Assembly: GCA_965249215.1 (NCBI GenBank)
Contig: CBDFLN010000001.1
Span: 620,001-684,000, forward strand
DNA: 64,000 nucleotides
From: G963667675 sp965249215
GTDB lineage: Bacteria; Chloroflexota; Dehalococcoidia; Lucifugimonadales; UBA3495
Reading direction: 5' to 3'
The notes under the pieces are model-generated. The model did not search any database. It was not told the origin of the DNA and saw only the letters and a program-made list of their open reading frames with translations. Numbering within the stretch: position 1 is the stretch's first letter; the number at the start of each line of letters is the position of its first letter. Positions 53,376 through 63,100 of this stretch are shown here, in pieces. Both the position numbers and the translations under genes were made by a program.

Positions 53376-55343
53376 ATGGGCAGCAACCGCTGGCTGCGGA
53401 ACGGGTTTGTCTACCTGCTGGTGATCATCGGGATCATCGTAATCTTCTATACCCTGTTGCCCAGTTTTGGAGGAAGCAGCGAAAGGCCGTTGTCCACGGT
53501 CATCGCGATGGCCAAGAACAACGACATCCGGGAAATCCAGGTCGACGGCAAGAAGCTCACGGTCTATCCCAATAGCGGGGAGCAGTTCACCAGCAGAATC
53601 AGCAACGAAACCGATATAGTCGGCCTGCTGACCGAAAGCGGCGTGGAGTTAGGGACGCCCGGCGGGGTAGAGGTCTCGTTCAAAGGGTCCAGCGGACTGA
53701 GAAGCTTCTTCGGGTTACTGCTGAATTTCCTGCCCCTGATATTCTTCGGCGGCCTGATCCTGTTCATGATGCGGCAGGCCCAGGGCAGCAACAACCAGAC
53801 CCTGAGCTTCGGCCGGAGCCGGGCGCGGATGATGACCATCAACCGTCCCGGAGTCACTTTTGCCGACGTGGCTGGGGTGGATGAGGCGAAGAACGAACTG
53901 CAGGAAGTAGTGGAGTTCCTGAAGTATCCCGAGAGGTTCCTTTCCCTTGGGGCCCGAATCCCCAAAGGAATTCTGCTGGTGGGACAGCCCGGAACGGGTA
54001 AGACTCTGCTGGCGAGGGCGGTTGCCGGGGAGGCGGGAGTGCCCTTCTTCCACATCAGCGGCAGCGAGTTCGTGGAGATGTTCGTGGGGGTGGGCGCGGC
54101 CCGGGTGCGGGACCTGTTCGAGCAGGCCAAGCGCAACGCTCCCTGCATAGTGTTTGTGGACGAAATCGACGCGGTGGGCCGGCACCGGGGCGCAGGACTG
54201 GGCGGAGGCCACGACGAGCGGGAACAGACACTGAACCAAATCCTGGTGGAGATGGACGGTTTCGAGACCAATACCAACATAATCGTGGTGGCCGCGACCA
54301 ACAGGCCGGACATTCTGGACCCGGCGCTGCTGCGGCCGGGACGCTTTGACCGGCGGGTGACGCTGGACTTGCCCGACGTGGTGGGTCGCACGGCGATTTT
54401 GAAGGTCCATTCCGCCGGGAAACCGCTGGCGCCGGAGGTGGTTCTAGATACGCTGGCCAAGGAGACTCCTGGGTTCAGCGGGGCCGACCTTTCCAACCTC
54501 ATCAACGAGGCGGCGCTACTGGCGGCCAGGGGCAACAAGAAGGCCATCTTCATGGACGAGTTCGAGGAAGCAGTCGAGCGGATTATCGCCGGCCCCGAAC
54601 GAAAGAGCCGGGTAATCAGCGCCAGGGAAAAGGAGATGACGGCCTACCACGAGGCGGGCCACGCTTTGGCGGCCTGGGCGCTGCCCCACGCAGACCGGGT
54701 GCACAAGATTTCCATCGTGGCCCGGGGGGCCACGGGCGGTCACACCTCCCTGCTGCCCGACGAAGACCGATACCTGTGGACCAAGAACCAGTTCCTGGAC
54801 ATGCTGGTGGTGACAATGAGCGGCCGGGTGGCGGAGCAGTTGATATTCGACGAGATAACCACGGGGGCGAGCAACGACCTGGAGCGAGCCACGAAGATCT
54901 CGTTGAGCATGATCAAACGCTACGGCATGAGCGAGGCCCTTGGACCGAGGACTTTTGGCAAGCGGGAAGAATTGGTCTTCCTGGGGCGGGAGATCAGCGA
55001 GGAGCGGGACTACGGCGACAAGGTGGCTGAGGAAATAGACGACGAGGTCAAGAACCTGTTCGGCACGGCGTACCGCCGGTCCGAGGAAATACTGGTTGAC
55101 AACAAGCCCAAGCTGGTCCTGCTTGCCGAGTATTTGATCGAGTATGAGAGCATCACCGGCGACAACCTGAACAAGCTGTTTAGGGGCGAGGACCTGGGTG
55201 ACGAACCGGCGACGCCAGCGATCCCGCCGGAGCCTCCGCCCCACTCGCCGGCTCCCGTTCCGGACCCGGCGCCAGGCCCCATTCCCCACCCGGCGCCCAC
55301 CTTTTCCAGTCAAAGAGGACCAACGCCGACCAACGGCGGCTAG
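53376..55343 (+). CDS. ftsH: ATP-dependent zinc metalloprotease FtsH
   Basis: Membrane-anchored AAA+ protease of 655 aa that degrades faulty membrane and regulatory proteins. Two TM segments: about residues 10-28 and 108-130. The AAA module has Walker A GQPGTGKT, Walker B CIVFVDEID and the SRH segment near RPDILDPALLRPGRFDRR. The zinc site is HEAGHALAAW. A Pro-rich C-terminal tail follows from about residue 610. HflK/HflC genes lie 640 bp downstream, which suggests control by these. Confidence 0.97.
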   Translation: MGSNRWLRNGFVYLLVIIGIIVIFYTLLPSFGGSSERPLSTVIAMAKNNDIREIQVDGKKLTVYPNSGEQFTSRISNETDIVGLLTESGVELGTPGGVEVSFKGSSGLRSFFGLLLNFLPLIFFGGLILFMMRQAQGSNNQTLSFGRSRARMMTINRPGVTFADVAGVDEAKNELQEVVEFLKYPERFLSLGARIPKGILLVGQPGTGKTLLARAVAGEAGVPFFHISGSEFVEMFVGVGAARVRDLFEQAKRNAPCIVFVDEIDAVGRHRGAGLGGGHDEREQTLNQILVEMDGFETNTNIIVVAATNRPDILDPALLRPGRFDRRVTLDLPDVVGRTAILKVHSAGKPLAPEVVLDTLAKETPGFSGADLSNLINEAALLAARGNKKAIFMDEFEEAVERIIAGPERKSRVISAREKEMTAYHEAGHALAAWALPHADRVHKISIVARGATGGHTSLLPDEDRYLWTKNQFLDMLVVTMSGRVAEQLIFDEITTGASNDLERATKISLSMIKRYGMSEALGPRTFGKREELVFLGREISEERDYGDKVAEEIDDEVKNLFGTAYRRSEEILVDNKPKLVLLAEYLIEYESITGDNLNKLFRGEDLGDEPATPAIPPEPPPHSPAPVPDPAPGPIPHPAPTFSSQRGPTPTNGG

Positions 55344-55447
55344 GCCCGGCCCGGTTCATCCTCTTTCTTATCAAGGGCGTTCCGCCTTCAGTTCGGGCCG
55401 TTACCCGCCTCTATGCTGGTCGGCCCTCTTGCCTTAGACTGTGCTTA

Positions 55448-55732
55448 CTAGGTGGACGGCTCCTCAGTTGCAGCATCGCCCTGAGCTGAGGCAATAGGAA
55501 GCTCTCGATAGTAGACCCCCCAGTCCTGCATAAGCTGCCGAACTGCTGGCTGCTGCAAGCCGGCCAACTCTCTGAAAAAGCCGGCCATGGCGTGAGCAGA
55601 CAAGCGTTCGCTGGAGCAGACCCAACTGCGCTCGGCAGGCACGATGTAAATGAGACCGCTTTGGTGTTCGCATGAGACCTGTATCCGCGTCATGTCATCG
55701 CCGGTTGTCACGTTCATGCCGTAGTCAGCCAT
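55448..55732 (-). CDS. Hypothetical protein (94 aa)
   Basis: Transcribed opposite to ftsH and hflK. From the ATG at 55732 (GGAGG ten bases upstream; a TTG at 55741 is possible) it begins MADYGMNVTTGDDMTRIQVSC and contains SGLIYIVPAERSWVCSSERLS. A Cys pair is visible but no family. The tail is acidic. Regulatory link to FtsH-HflKC is only by location. Confidence 0.55.
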   Translation of the reverse strand: MADYGMNVTTGDDMTRIQVSCEHQSGLIYIVPAERSWVCSSERLSAHAMAGFFRELAGLQQPAVRQLMQDWGVYYRELPIASAQGDAATEEPST

Positions 55733-55985
55733 CAGGACCAATCCTCCAAGAAGTGTTAGTATTCCCCGGGAATATTTAGCCAGGTTATTGGGCGATAGTA
55801 AATGCCCCGCTCCGGGTTCCTCACATTGTGCAGGATTGCGGGGAACCGTTGATGGGTATTGCCGCTGATATGGTACAACCCTGGCAGTTAGTGGTAGAAT
55901 CTACCGGGTTGACGACATCAGTTAGCCTACCCGGCGAATAACGTTGCCGGTCTAACTAAGCAATCGCGAATAAGGACGCTTGAGT

Positions 55986-57104
55986 ATGTATCCACAGGGA
56001 GGACGGCAACCCGAGTTCGATTTCGAGCAGGTGATGGCCCGGGCCCGAGAAACGTGGGACCGGATCAGCCGCCGGCTTGGCGGGGGAGGCATCGGCCTGG
56101 CGGCGGCGTTGCTGGTCGGCTTGATTATAGCTATCTGGTTCGCCACTGGCGTCTACACCATCGGCCCCGGGGAGCAGGCCGCTCTCCAGCGGTTTGGGAA
56201 CGTCTGCGACACCGTTATCGGCCCTTGTGACGAAGACGGCGGGCTGGTCACTGCCACCGGCCTTCACTGGTGGTGGCCCGGCCCCATCGGCAACAAGCAG
56301 GTGGTGCTGGTGAACGAGGTACGGCGCATGGAGCTTGGCTTCAGAGCCGAGGAGGGGGTAGAACCCGCTCCGTTACTGGACGAGGCCCTGATGATCAGCG
56401 GCGACCTGAACATAGTGGACGTGCGGGTGGTGGTGCAGTACGACATCCAGAACCTGGTGGATTATCTCTTCCGGGTAGACGACCCGGGGGAGTCGGCCGG
56501 CGCTGAGCGAAACGTCCCCGCGGGCAGACCCGACGGCCGGACTCTGAAGGACGCCGCGGAGGCCGCACTTAGGTTGGTGGTGGGACAAAGGTCCATAGGC
56601 GCCGTGTTGGCGGAACAACGTGCCGAAGTAGAAGCAACGACGAGGGCCAGGCTGCAAGAGATCCTGGATAACTACCAAGCCGGTATAAATATCATCGGTG
56701 TCGAGCTCCAAGAGGTGCAAGCGCCCGAACAGGTCCGGGACGCTTTCGCCGACGTAGTCCGGGCCAGGCAAGACAAACAGACCGCGATTAACCAGGCCCA
56801 GGCATTCGAAAACCAGCGGCTCCCGGAGGCCCGAGGTCAAGCGGCGCAAATCGTTCAGGCGGCGGCGGCGTTCAAGGAAGCCCGGATAGCCAGGGCGGAG
56901 GGTGAAGCCGACCAGTTTACCGCCATCCTCACGGAATTCAAGGAATCAGAGGAAGTTACCCGCCAGCGGCTCTACCTGGAAGCGATGGAGGATATCCTGC
57001 CCGGCATAACAAAAATCATCGTGTCCGGAGATACCGAGTCGGTATTGGTCCTGGGAGGCCAGGATGGCGCCATAGCTCCTATACCCATCGGCCCCAGTCC
57101 ATAA
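55986..57104 (+). CDS. hflK: SPFH-domain protein, HflK-like
   Basis: A 372 aa membrane protein of the SPFH (stomatin/prohibitin) family. An N-terminal TM is at about residues 36-55 (IGLAAALLVGLIIAIWF), then the SPFH domain: GPGEQAALQRFG, WWWPGPI, ISGDLNIVDVRVVVQY. A long helical stretch (QVQAPEQVRDAFADVVRARQDKQTAINQAQAFEN) closes it. With HflC it forms the complex that surrounds and moderates FtsH. ATG at 55986; an upstream TTG is possible. Confidence 0.9.
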   Translation: MYPQGGRQPEFDFEQVMARARETWDRISRRLGGGGIGLAAALLVGLIIAIWFATGVYTIGPGEQAALQRFGNVCDTVIGPCDEDGGLVTATGLHWWWPGPIGNKQVVLVNEVRRMELGFRAEEGVEPAPLLDEALMISGDLNIVDVRVVVQYDIQNLVDYLFRVDDPGESAGAERNVPAGRPDGRTLKDAAEAALRLVVGQRSIGAVLAEQRAEVEATTRARLQEILDNYQAGINIIGVELQEVQAPEQVRDAFADVVRARQDKQTAINQAQAFENQRLPEARGQAAQIVQAAAAFKEARIARAEGEADQFTAILTEFKESEEVTRQRLYLEAMEDILPGITKIIVSGDTESVLVLGGQDGAIAPIPIGPSP

Positions 57105-57144
57105 GACGATGGCTTCTCCAGCACTGTGAAGTAAAGAGGTATTT

Positions 57145-58191
57145 ATGCGAAACTTGCTGCTCATCGGCGGCTTCGTGATATTCGGCATCATCATGTTCAG
57201 TTGCTCAGTGTACACCGTCGATGAGACTGAGCAGGTCATAGTTACCCGATTCGGCGAAGTCCAGGGGAATGTCAAGACGGAGCCTGGCCTATACTTCAAA
57301 GCCCCTTTCAACGTCGACCAAGTGACCACATATGACAAACGGCTGTTGAGGATTGACGCCCCTCCCCAAGCGATGCTAGACAAAAACCTGTTGCTGCTAG
57401 ATATCGACGTCTACGCCCGCTACCGCATTACCGATGCCGTCCAATTCCGAAAGACCCTGAACTCCGAGGCCAACGCCCGCAGTGCGTTGGGCCAGAGGGT
57501 AAACGCGGCCCTCAGGGCGGAAGTAGCCGACCTGCAGCGGTCCCAGATCATCGGCGCCGAGGTGGAATTAGATGACGATGGCTTTGCCATAACGGATGAC
57601 GAAGGCAACACCAAGGTAACGGCAACGGAGTCCCGCACCGAGATGTTAGACCGGGTGCTGGTAGCCGTCAGGCAGGACTTGGCAGACGAACCGGAACCTT
57701 TCGGCGTGGAAATGGTTGACGTACGCATAAAGCGGGCCGACTTCCCGGATGAAGTCTCCGACCGGGTGTTCGCGAGGATGGAAGCGGAGAGGGCAAAGAT
57801 AGCCGAACGCCTTCGTGGTGAAGGAACCGAGCAGTCTCGCAGCATCAGGGCCAACGCCAACCGGCAGGTGGAGGTGCTCCTGGCGGATGCCGACAAGGAG
57901 AGCAATCAACTGCGCGGCGAAGGCGAGGCCCGGGCTATTGCCATTTTGGCAGAAGCATTGGAGCGGGACCCCGACTTTTTTGCCTTCAGGCGCAGCCTGG
58001 AGGCCTACCGGAAAATCTTCGATCAAGGAACTACCGTCATCCTCTCGGCGGACGCTCCTCTGTTCCAGTTCCTGAGCACGGCGGGCGGCGAATTGTCCGG
58101 CCTAGCGGAGGGGACGGACCCTCTGGAACATCAAGGGATGGAAGAGACGCCGGATGACGAGGCTATGACCGAAGAGTCGGAAGGCCAGTAA
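57145..58191 (+). CDS. hflC: SPFH-domain protein, HflC-like
   Basis: A 348 aa HflC-like protein that starts 40 bp after hflK. An N-terminal TM (LLLIGGFVIFGIIMFSC) is followed by EQVIVTRFGEVQGNVKTEPGLYFKAPF, the classic SPFH opening. DIDVYARYRITDAVQFRKTL and a long helical region with IKRADFPDEVSDRVFARMEAER follow. C-terminal tail acidic. It forms the regulatory complex with HflK around FtsH. Confidence 0.92.
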   Translation: MRNLLLIGGFVIFGIIMFSCSVYTVDETEQVIVTRFGEVQGNVKTEPGLYFKAPFNVDQVTTYDKRLLRIDAPPQAMLDKNLLLLDIDVYARYRITDAVQFRKTLNSEANARSALGQRVNAALRAEVADLQRSQIIGAEVELDDDGFAITDDEGNTKVTATESRTEMLDRVLVAVRQDLADEPEPFGVEMVDVRIKRADFPDEVSDRVFARMEAERAKIAERLRGEGTEQSRSIRANANRQVEVLLADADKESNQLRGEGEARAIAILAEALERDPDFFAFRRSLEAYRKIFDQGTTVILSADAPLFQFLSTAGGELSGLAEGTDPLEHQGMEETPDDEAMTEESEGQ

Positions 58192-58318
58192 CCCGGGGAG
58201 TAACGACCGGCCTTTAATCCCGTATTGCACTTCGACTGCGCTCACTGGACCTGCAAGGTAGAAGCGGTGGCCGCGCGGAAAGCCGCGGTGGCCAGACCGA
58301 TAGTATCTTGATGCGGCG

Positions 58319-59476
58319 ATGAGAATCCACGAGTATCAAGCCAAAGAGATTTTTGCCCGCTACGGGGTGCGGGTGCCCAATTCCGCGGTTGCAAGTTCGC
58401 CCGAGGAGGCCAGGAAGGCAACCAGAGACCTGGGCGGACAGGCTGTTTTGAAGGCCCAAGTGCACGCCGGCGGACGCGGTCTGGCGGGCGGGGTCAAAGT
58501 GACGCGCTCCCCTGAAGAAGCGGAGGAAACGGCACGCGCCATGTTGGGGAAGAGGCTGGCGACGGCCCAGACCGGCGCAGATGGATCACCAGTGAACCAA
58601 CTGCTGGTGGAGGAACTGCTCGACGAAATGGGCCGGGAGCTGTATTTGGCCATCACCGTGGACTCGGTGCAGCGGTGCCCGGTGGTGCTGGTGAGCGGCA
58701 AAGGCGGCATGGACATCGAGGAGGTGGCGGCATCGACCCCGGAGGAGATACACACCGAGCCGATAGACCCCATTTTGGGGTTCATGCCCTTTCAGTCCAA
58801 GCGGCTGGCCGCTCGGCTGGGGCTGGACGCCGAGCAGGCGCGGGAATTGTCACAAACCATCGATGCGCTGTGCCGCATATTCCGCGACAACGATTGCACG
58901 CTGGTGGAAATCAACCCCCTGGTGACTTCGGCTGGCGGAAAATTAATTGCGCTGGACGCCAAAATCGACCTGGAAGACGATTCGTTGTTCCGGCAACCTA
59001 AGCTGGTCGGGCTTCGGGACCGTTTGCAGGAGGATGAGTTGGAGGCGCAGGCCGTCGACCTGGGCATTTCCTACGTCAACCTGGAGGGGGACGTGGGCTG
59101 CCTGGTCAACGGAGCAGGACTGGCTATGGCGACGCTGGATGCAGCGACCAACGCCGGCGCCTCGCCGGCCAACTTCCTGGACGTTGGCGGAGGAGCCAGC
59201 GTCGAAAAGGTAGCCAGCGCGGTGGAGATCATCCTATCCGACGCCAAGGTTGACAGGGTCTTGGTCAACATATTCGGCGGCATCCTACGTTGCGACATCG
59301 CCGCCGAGGGCATTGTGCAGGCTTACCGGAACAAGGGCAGCAACCTTCCCCTGGTGGTGCGGATGCTGGGCACGAACGTTGACGAAGGCAAAGTCATCCT
59401 GCGGGATTCCGGCCTGCCCGTCACCTTTGCCGACACGTTGGCCGAGGCAGCAACGGCCATTTGCTCCACGGGATGA
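58319..59476 (+). CDS. sucC: Succinyl-CoA synthetase beta subunit
   Basis: ADP/GDP-forming ligase, nucleotide-binding subunit, 385 aa. ATP-grasp fold with the opening MRIHEYQAKEIFARYGVRVP, then GRGLAGGVKV, DLEDDSLFR near the metal site and NIFGGILRCD. It acts with SucD 66 bp downstream in the TCA cycle. No ribosome site is obvious. Confidence 0.95.
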   Translation: MRIHEYQAKEIFARYGVRVPNSAVASSPEEARKATRDLGGQAVLKAQVHAGGRGLAGGVKVTRSPEEAEETARAMLGKRLATAQTGADGSPVNQLLVEELLDEMGRELYLAITVDSVQRCPVVLVSGKGGMDIEEVAASTPEEIHTEPIDPILGFMPFQSKRLAARLGLDAEQARELSQTIDALCRIFRDNDCTLVEINPLVTSAGGKLIALDAKIDLEDDSLFRQPKLVGLRDRLQEDELEAQAVDLGISYVNLEGDVGCLVNGAGLAMATLDAATNAGASPANFLDVGGGASVEKVASAVEIILSDAKVDRVLVNIFGGILRCDIAAEGIVQAYRNKGSNLPLVVRMLGTNVDEGKVILRDSGLPVTFADTLAEAATAICSTG

Positions 59477-59542
59477 GGCCGCCGGCACGGTCTCTCCTTC
59501 TCTTGGTTCCGTATGATGAGTCCGTAACGGAGTAACCGCAGA

Positions 59543-60436
59543 ATGTCCGTTCTGGTAGATGCCCACACGCGGGTGGTGGTCCAGGGGATCACCGGCCGCG
59601 AGGGAAGCTTCCACGCCAGGGCCTGCAGGGCCTACGGCACCAACATAGTCGCGGGCGTCACGCCGGGGAAGGGCGGCCAGCTTTTCGACGATTCCATTCC
59701 CGTTTTCGACTCGGTAGAGGAAGCGGTGGCGCAGACGGCCGCCAACCTGTCCCTAATCTTTGTACCTCCCCCATTCGCTCCCGACGCCATCGTCGAGGCG
59801 GCGGACGCCGGGGTTCCCCTGGTCGTTTGCATCACCGAGGGCGTCCCGGTACTGGACATGGTGCGTGTTGGCCGCTACCTGGAAACCAAGCCGGTGCGTC
59901 TGCTGGGCCCCAACTGCCCCGGCCTGATCAGTCCCGGGGCGCGCTGCAAGGTGGGAATAATGCCGGGAGCCATCCACCTCCCAGGCAAAGTGGGCGTGGT
60001 TTCCCGCAGCGGCACCCTGACCTACGAAGCAGTGGGCCAGCTGACCGCGGCGGACATCGGCCAGTCCAGTTGTGTGGGAATCGGCGGCGATCCCATAGGA
60101 GGCACCAACTTCGTAGACGTTCTTCGCCTGTTCGATAAGGACCCGGAAACGGAGCTGGTGGTGCTCATCGGCGAGATTGGCGGGACCAAGGAGCAGGAGG
60201 CGGCTGCCTACATAAAAGAAGAATTCAGCAAGCCGATTTGCGCCTTGGTGGTGGGGAAGGCGGCGCCCCCAGGCAAACGAATGGGGCATGCCGGGGCCAT
60301 CATCACCGGCGAGGCGGGCCAGGCGGAGACCAAGGTACAGGCGTTACGGGACGCGGGCGCCCGGATAATCCCGACTCCCGCCGACATCGGCTCCACGGTC
60401 CAGGAAACCCTCAGAGAACTAAAAGCCACGCATTGA
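59543..60436 (+). CDS. sucD: Succinyl-CoA synthetase alpha subunit
   Basis: A 297 aa CoA-binding subunit. VQGITGREGSFHARACRAYG is the CoA/Rossmann segment, GPNCPGLISPG the CoA loop, and the phosphohistidine is H249 in MGHAGAIIT. Together with SucC upstream it forms the enzyme that makes GTP or ATP from succinyl-CoA. ATG with AACGGAGTAA upstream. Confidence 0.96.
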   Translation: MSVLVDAHTRVVVQGITGREGSFHARACRAYGTNIVAGVTPGKGGQLFDDSIPVFDSVEEAVAQTAANLSLIFVPPPFAPDAIVEAADAGVPLVVCITEGVPVLDMVRVGRYLETKPVRLLGPNCPGLISPGARCKVGIMPGAIHLPGKVGVVSRSGTLTYEAVGQLTAADIGQSSCVGIGGDPIGGTNFVDVLRLFDKDPETELVVLIGEIGGTKEQEAAAYIKEEFSKPICALVVGKAAPPGKRMGHAGAIITGEAGQAETKVQALRDAGARIIPTPADIGSTVQETLRELKATH

Positions 60437-60497
60437 CCGCGGGGGCAGCTTCGTAGCTACGGTCAGAGTTGCAGGCCGACGCTCCCCGAAGACTGCC

Positions 60498-60863
60498 TCA
60501 GCCGCCGGGGCTGAACAGCGAGACCACCAGCACCAGGGCCAGCACCACCAGGACCGCGCCGGCTATCGCAGGCCACATTCGTTGATCCACGCCCGGAGAG
60601 GGGCGCTGGAGAGGGTCGTCCGACGGGCCCCCAGGCTCTAGTTCCAGGAGCTCGCGGGCTGGAGTCTCGTCGGAGGCATAGACGTAGAGGTCGTGGGGAA
60701 GGTTGTAGGCCGATCCCCAAAGGCCGGGACCGCCGCGCAGGGAGCGGATGAAGCAGGGTATGCCCACCTGCCGGAGCCTCTGCTCGGCCAGCCTGGCCAT
60801 GGGCTCGTTGTCAAAAACCGTCAAGCGGACTTGCTTCTCGCTGTCGCGTCTTGAGAAAGGCAT
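60498..60863 (-). CDS. DUF2007-like protein with C-terminal TM
   Basis: About 121 aa from the ATG at 60863 (a longer frame uses a TTG at 60908). The first 80 residues match the DUF2007 (putative signal-transducing) layout: VRLTVFDNEPMARLAEQRLRQVGIPCFI, LYVYASDETPARELLE. A C-terminal hydrophobic segment (AIAGAVLVVLALVLVVSLF) would anchor it in the membrane. Function unknown. Confidence 0.7.
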   Translation of the reverse strand: MPFSRRDSEKQVRLTVFDNEPMARLAEQRLRQVGIPCFIRSLRGGPGLWGSAYNLPHDLYVYASDETPARELLELEPGGPSDDPLQRPSPGVDQRMWPAIAGAVLVVLALVLVVSLFSPGG

Positions 60864-60998
60864 CTGCTCTATGTGCGTGCCCCCTGAAGTCTTGGCCCTT
60901 TTGCCCAAGAGTTTACAACCGCTATTCTACGCCTAAACTACAACGTCGTGGGGGCGCGGGGACGCTCGAACGCGGCTGTTTCCAGACGGGGTACGTGG

Positions 60999-61004
60999 TA
61001 TAAT
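60999..61004 (+). promoter_or_regulatory. -10 box ahead of tRNA-Leu(GAG)
   Basis: TATAAT, 17 bp ahead of the tRNA. No clear -35 match is visible at the right spacing. Confidence 0.5.
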
Positions 61005-61021
61005 AGGCACCTCTTCGGCGG

Positions 61022-61108
61022 GCCGAGGTGGTGGAATTGGTAGACACGCGGTCTTGAGGGGGCCGTGGGCGTGCGCCTGTGTGGGTTCAAATCCCGCCCT
61101 CGGCACCA
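61022..61108 (+). tRNA. tRNA-Leu(GAG), CCA encoded
   Basis: Acceptor GCCGAGG/CCTCGGC, long variable arm as in class II tRNAs, anticodon loop TTGAGGG, anticodon GAG, encoded CCA at 61106-61108. The second T-box (CUC specifier) is predicted to read it. It is followed 14 bp later by tRNA-Cys. Confidence 0.97.
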
Positions 61109-61122
61109 GCAGTACACCCAGG

Positions 61123-61199
61123 GGCGACGTAGCCAAGTGGACTAAGGCGGAGGTCTGCAAAACCTCTATTCGGCGGTTCGAATCCGCCCGTCGCCTCCA
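61123..61199 (+). tRNA. tRNA-Cys(GCA), CCA encoded
   Basis: Acceptor GGCGACG/CGTCGCC, anticodon loop CTGCAAA, anticodon GCA, discriminator T, CCA at 61197-61199. Confidence 0.97.
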
Positions 61200-61339
61200 T
61201 AGTTGGCTTTCGCTGTTGAACCTCCCTGATTTCCTCTAAGCTCCGCCTTTTTGCCCCTTCACTAGCACAGTCGCGGACTCGTGCACCCTTGTTGCAGCCA
61301 CGCCGTTGCGTGATTCCCAATTGATGCGAGCAGGTTGGG

Positions 61340-62761
61340 TTATTTTGCGGGGGCGAGCAGGCGCATGATCTCGCCTACGTCGCTCACCGTTTCAAGGTTG
61401 TTGACCATGTCGATGACGCGGTCGGCGTTGCCCGGTGGGACGGGTGTAGCAGAGAAGGATACGCAGTCGCGGAATTTCGCTTCCAGCAGGTCCTGGCTGG
61501 CGGGGTTCCCCGGGGCCCCGGGGACGCTCTCGACGCGCTGGAACAGCCGCCGGCCGTCGCGGGTGTGAATTTCGACGCCCGGGACGAAGTGGTTTTCCTC
61601 CGGCGGCAAGGGTTGATAGCGAATCTTCCGGGCCATTGCCAGAACCTCGGGGTCATGCAACCCCTGGTCGGTGAAGGCGCTAAGGGTCACGTTGCCCTTG
61701 GCCATGGCGATAGCGGAGGTGAAGGGAATGCTGTACTTGGCGTCGATGCTGGTCTCGGGGCGGCGCTTTAGTTCTATGGGCTCGGATAGCAACTCGGCGT
61801 GCATATTGCCGCCCAGGACTACCAGTTCGTCGACGTCATCGGGGGCAAGGCCATACTCGCTGCGCAGGTTGAGGATGGCAGCGTTGGTAGGACGGGTTAC
61901 GGCGCAGGCCGGCCAGACCTTGAAGGCGTGGCCCTGGAGCAAGGGGAAACGATCACCCAGGCCGCCGGTGAGTTTGTCCCAGTCGGGTTCGCAGCGGACG
62001 TAGGTCTTGTAGAAACCGTACCTGCCTTCGAGGATTTGTTTAGGGCCGGTGACTCCCCTGCGGGCCAGGTCGGCGGACATGACGGCGCCCTGTCCGGTAA
62101 ATCCCGCCTGCATGCTGCGCATGTGGGTGGCTTCGGCCACGGCCATCTGGCGGCTGCCGCTGAGCTGGTTGAAGGCAATGCCCAAGGCGTTCTCCAACTG
62201 CCCCTCGTTCAGCCCGTACAGGCGTCCGGCGACCACAGCTCCGCCGAGATAACCCAAGAGATTGGTGGGAAACCAGCCCTCGTTCATGGTCCACTCGGGA
62301 ATGGTTATGGACAGGGCAATGCGCACCATGAGGTCCTGACCGGCGGCGACGGCGGCAATCAGGTCACGCCCGCCGATTCCACCTTCCTTCTCGGCAGCAG
62401 CGAAGCCCACGGGAACGGTGGCTATGCTGTGGTGCCCGCCGCCCGGCTCAACGTCATCGTAGTCGAGCATGTGGCCCAGGGAGCCGTTGACGAAGGCCGC
62501 CCACGGCGCGGGGGCCTTTCCGCCAAAGCCGAGGATGGTGCTTTCGGGCGCTCCGCCCAAGTCCCGGACGTACTCGAAGGCCATGCGTCCCTCCGGGGCT
62601 AAACCACTGGCGCCAGTGGTGACACCCAAGGTGTCCAGGATGCACTGCTTGGTCAGCTTTACCAGCTCGTCGGGCAGCCCTTCGTATGCGAGGCTGCCGA
62701 CGTGGCGGATGAGGCTGATGGATGCGTTCTTTCCCGAAACCGGGCTTGTTTTGGTGGCCAT
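61340..62761 (-). CDS. MmgE/PrpD family protein
   Basis: A 473 aa protein related to 2-methylcitrate dehydratase and other iron-free lyases. Typical segments are KLTKQCILDTLGV near the start, NGSLGHMLDYDDVEPGGGHHS and IAFNQLSGSRQMAVAEATHMRSMQAGF, ending in DRVIDMVNNLE. The substrate may be 2-methylcitrate or another tricarboxylate or related acid. The ATG at 62761 is preferred over a much longer upstream frame because GGAGAAGAAG lies before it. Confidence 0.88.
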   Translation of the reverse strand: MATKTSPVSGKNASISLIRHVGSLAYEGLPDELVKLTKQCILDTLGVTTGASGLAPEGRMAFEYVRDLGGAPESTILGFGGKAPAPWAAFVNGSLGHMLDYDDVEPGGGHHSIATVPVGFAAAEKEGGIGGRDLIAAVAAGQDLMVRIALSITIPEWTMNEGWFPTNLLGYLGGAVVAGRLYGLNEGQLENALGIAFNQLSGSRQMAVAEATHMRSMQAGFTGQGAVMSADLARRGVTGPKQILEGRYGFYKTYVRCEPDWDKLTGGLGDRFPLLQGHAFKVWPACAVTRPTNAAILNLRSEYGLAPDDVDELVVLGGNMHAELLSEPIELKRRPETSIDAKYSIPFTSAIAMAKGNVTLSAFTDQGLHDPEVLAMARKIRYQPLPPEENHFVPGVEIHTRDGRRLFQRVESVPGAPGNPASQDLLEAKFRDCVSFSATPVPPGNADRVIDMVNNLETVSDVGEIMRLLAPAK

Positions 62762-62835
62762 TGCTATGCTTCTTCTCCAGGCGGTGCGGAATCGGCTACG
62801 GCGAGGGTTGGTTACAGCGCAGGCCTGCAACGCTA

Positions 62836-62863
62836 GATTCCCGCTCGGGGGCGGGAATAACGG
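62836..62863. repeat. REP-like hairpin repeat
   Basis: GATTCCCGC/GCGGGAAT with the trailing AACGG, just upstream of the MmgE/PrpD gene. Same family as 2845, 12161, 25528 and 47953. Confidence 0.55.
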
Positions 62864-63014
62864 GGAGGGGTTGGAACGGGGCAATATGGTGTCAGTTTAG
62901 GTATGGGGTTTCGGGCCTGTCAAGGGCGGAGCGACAGGAAGCCTTGTGCTAGAATGGACAGGCGTGTCGTAGCTGGCGCTATGGTCAGTGTCGGCCAACG
63001 GCGGCATCGAGGTG

Positions 63015-63100
63015 GCCGGGGTGGCGGAACGGCAGACGCGGCGGACTTAAAATCCGCTACCTTGACCGGTGTGTGGGTTCGATTCCCACCCCCGGCACCA
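63015..63100 (+). tRNA. tRNA-Leu(TAA), CCA encoded
   Basis: Acceptor GCCGGGG/CCCCGGC, class II variable arm, anticodon loop CTTAAAA, anticodon TAA, CCA at 63098-63100. Confidence 0.97.
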
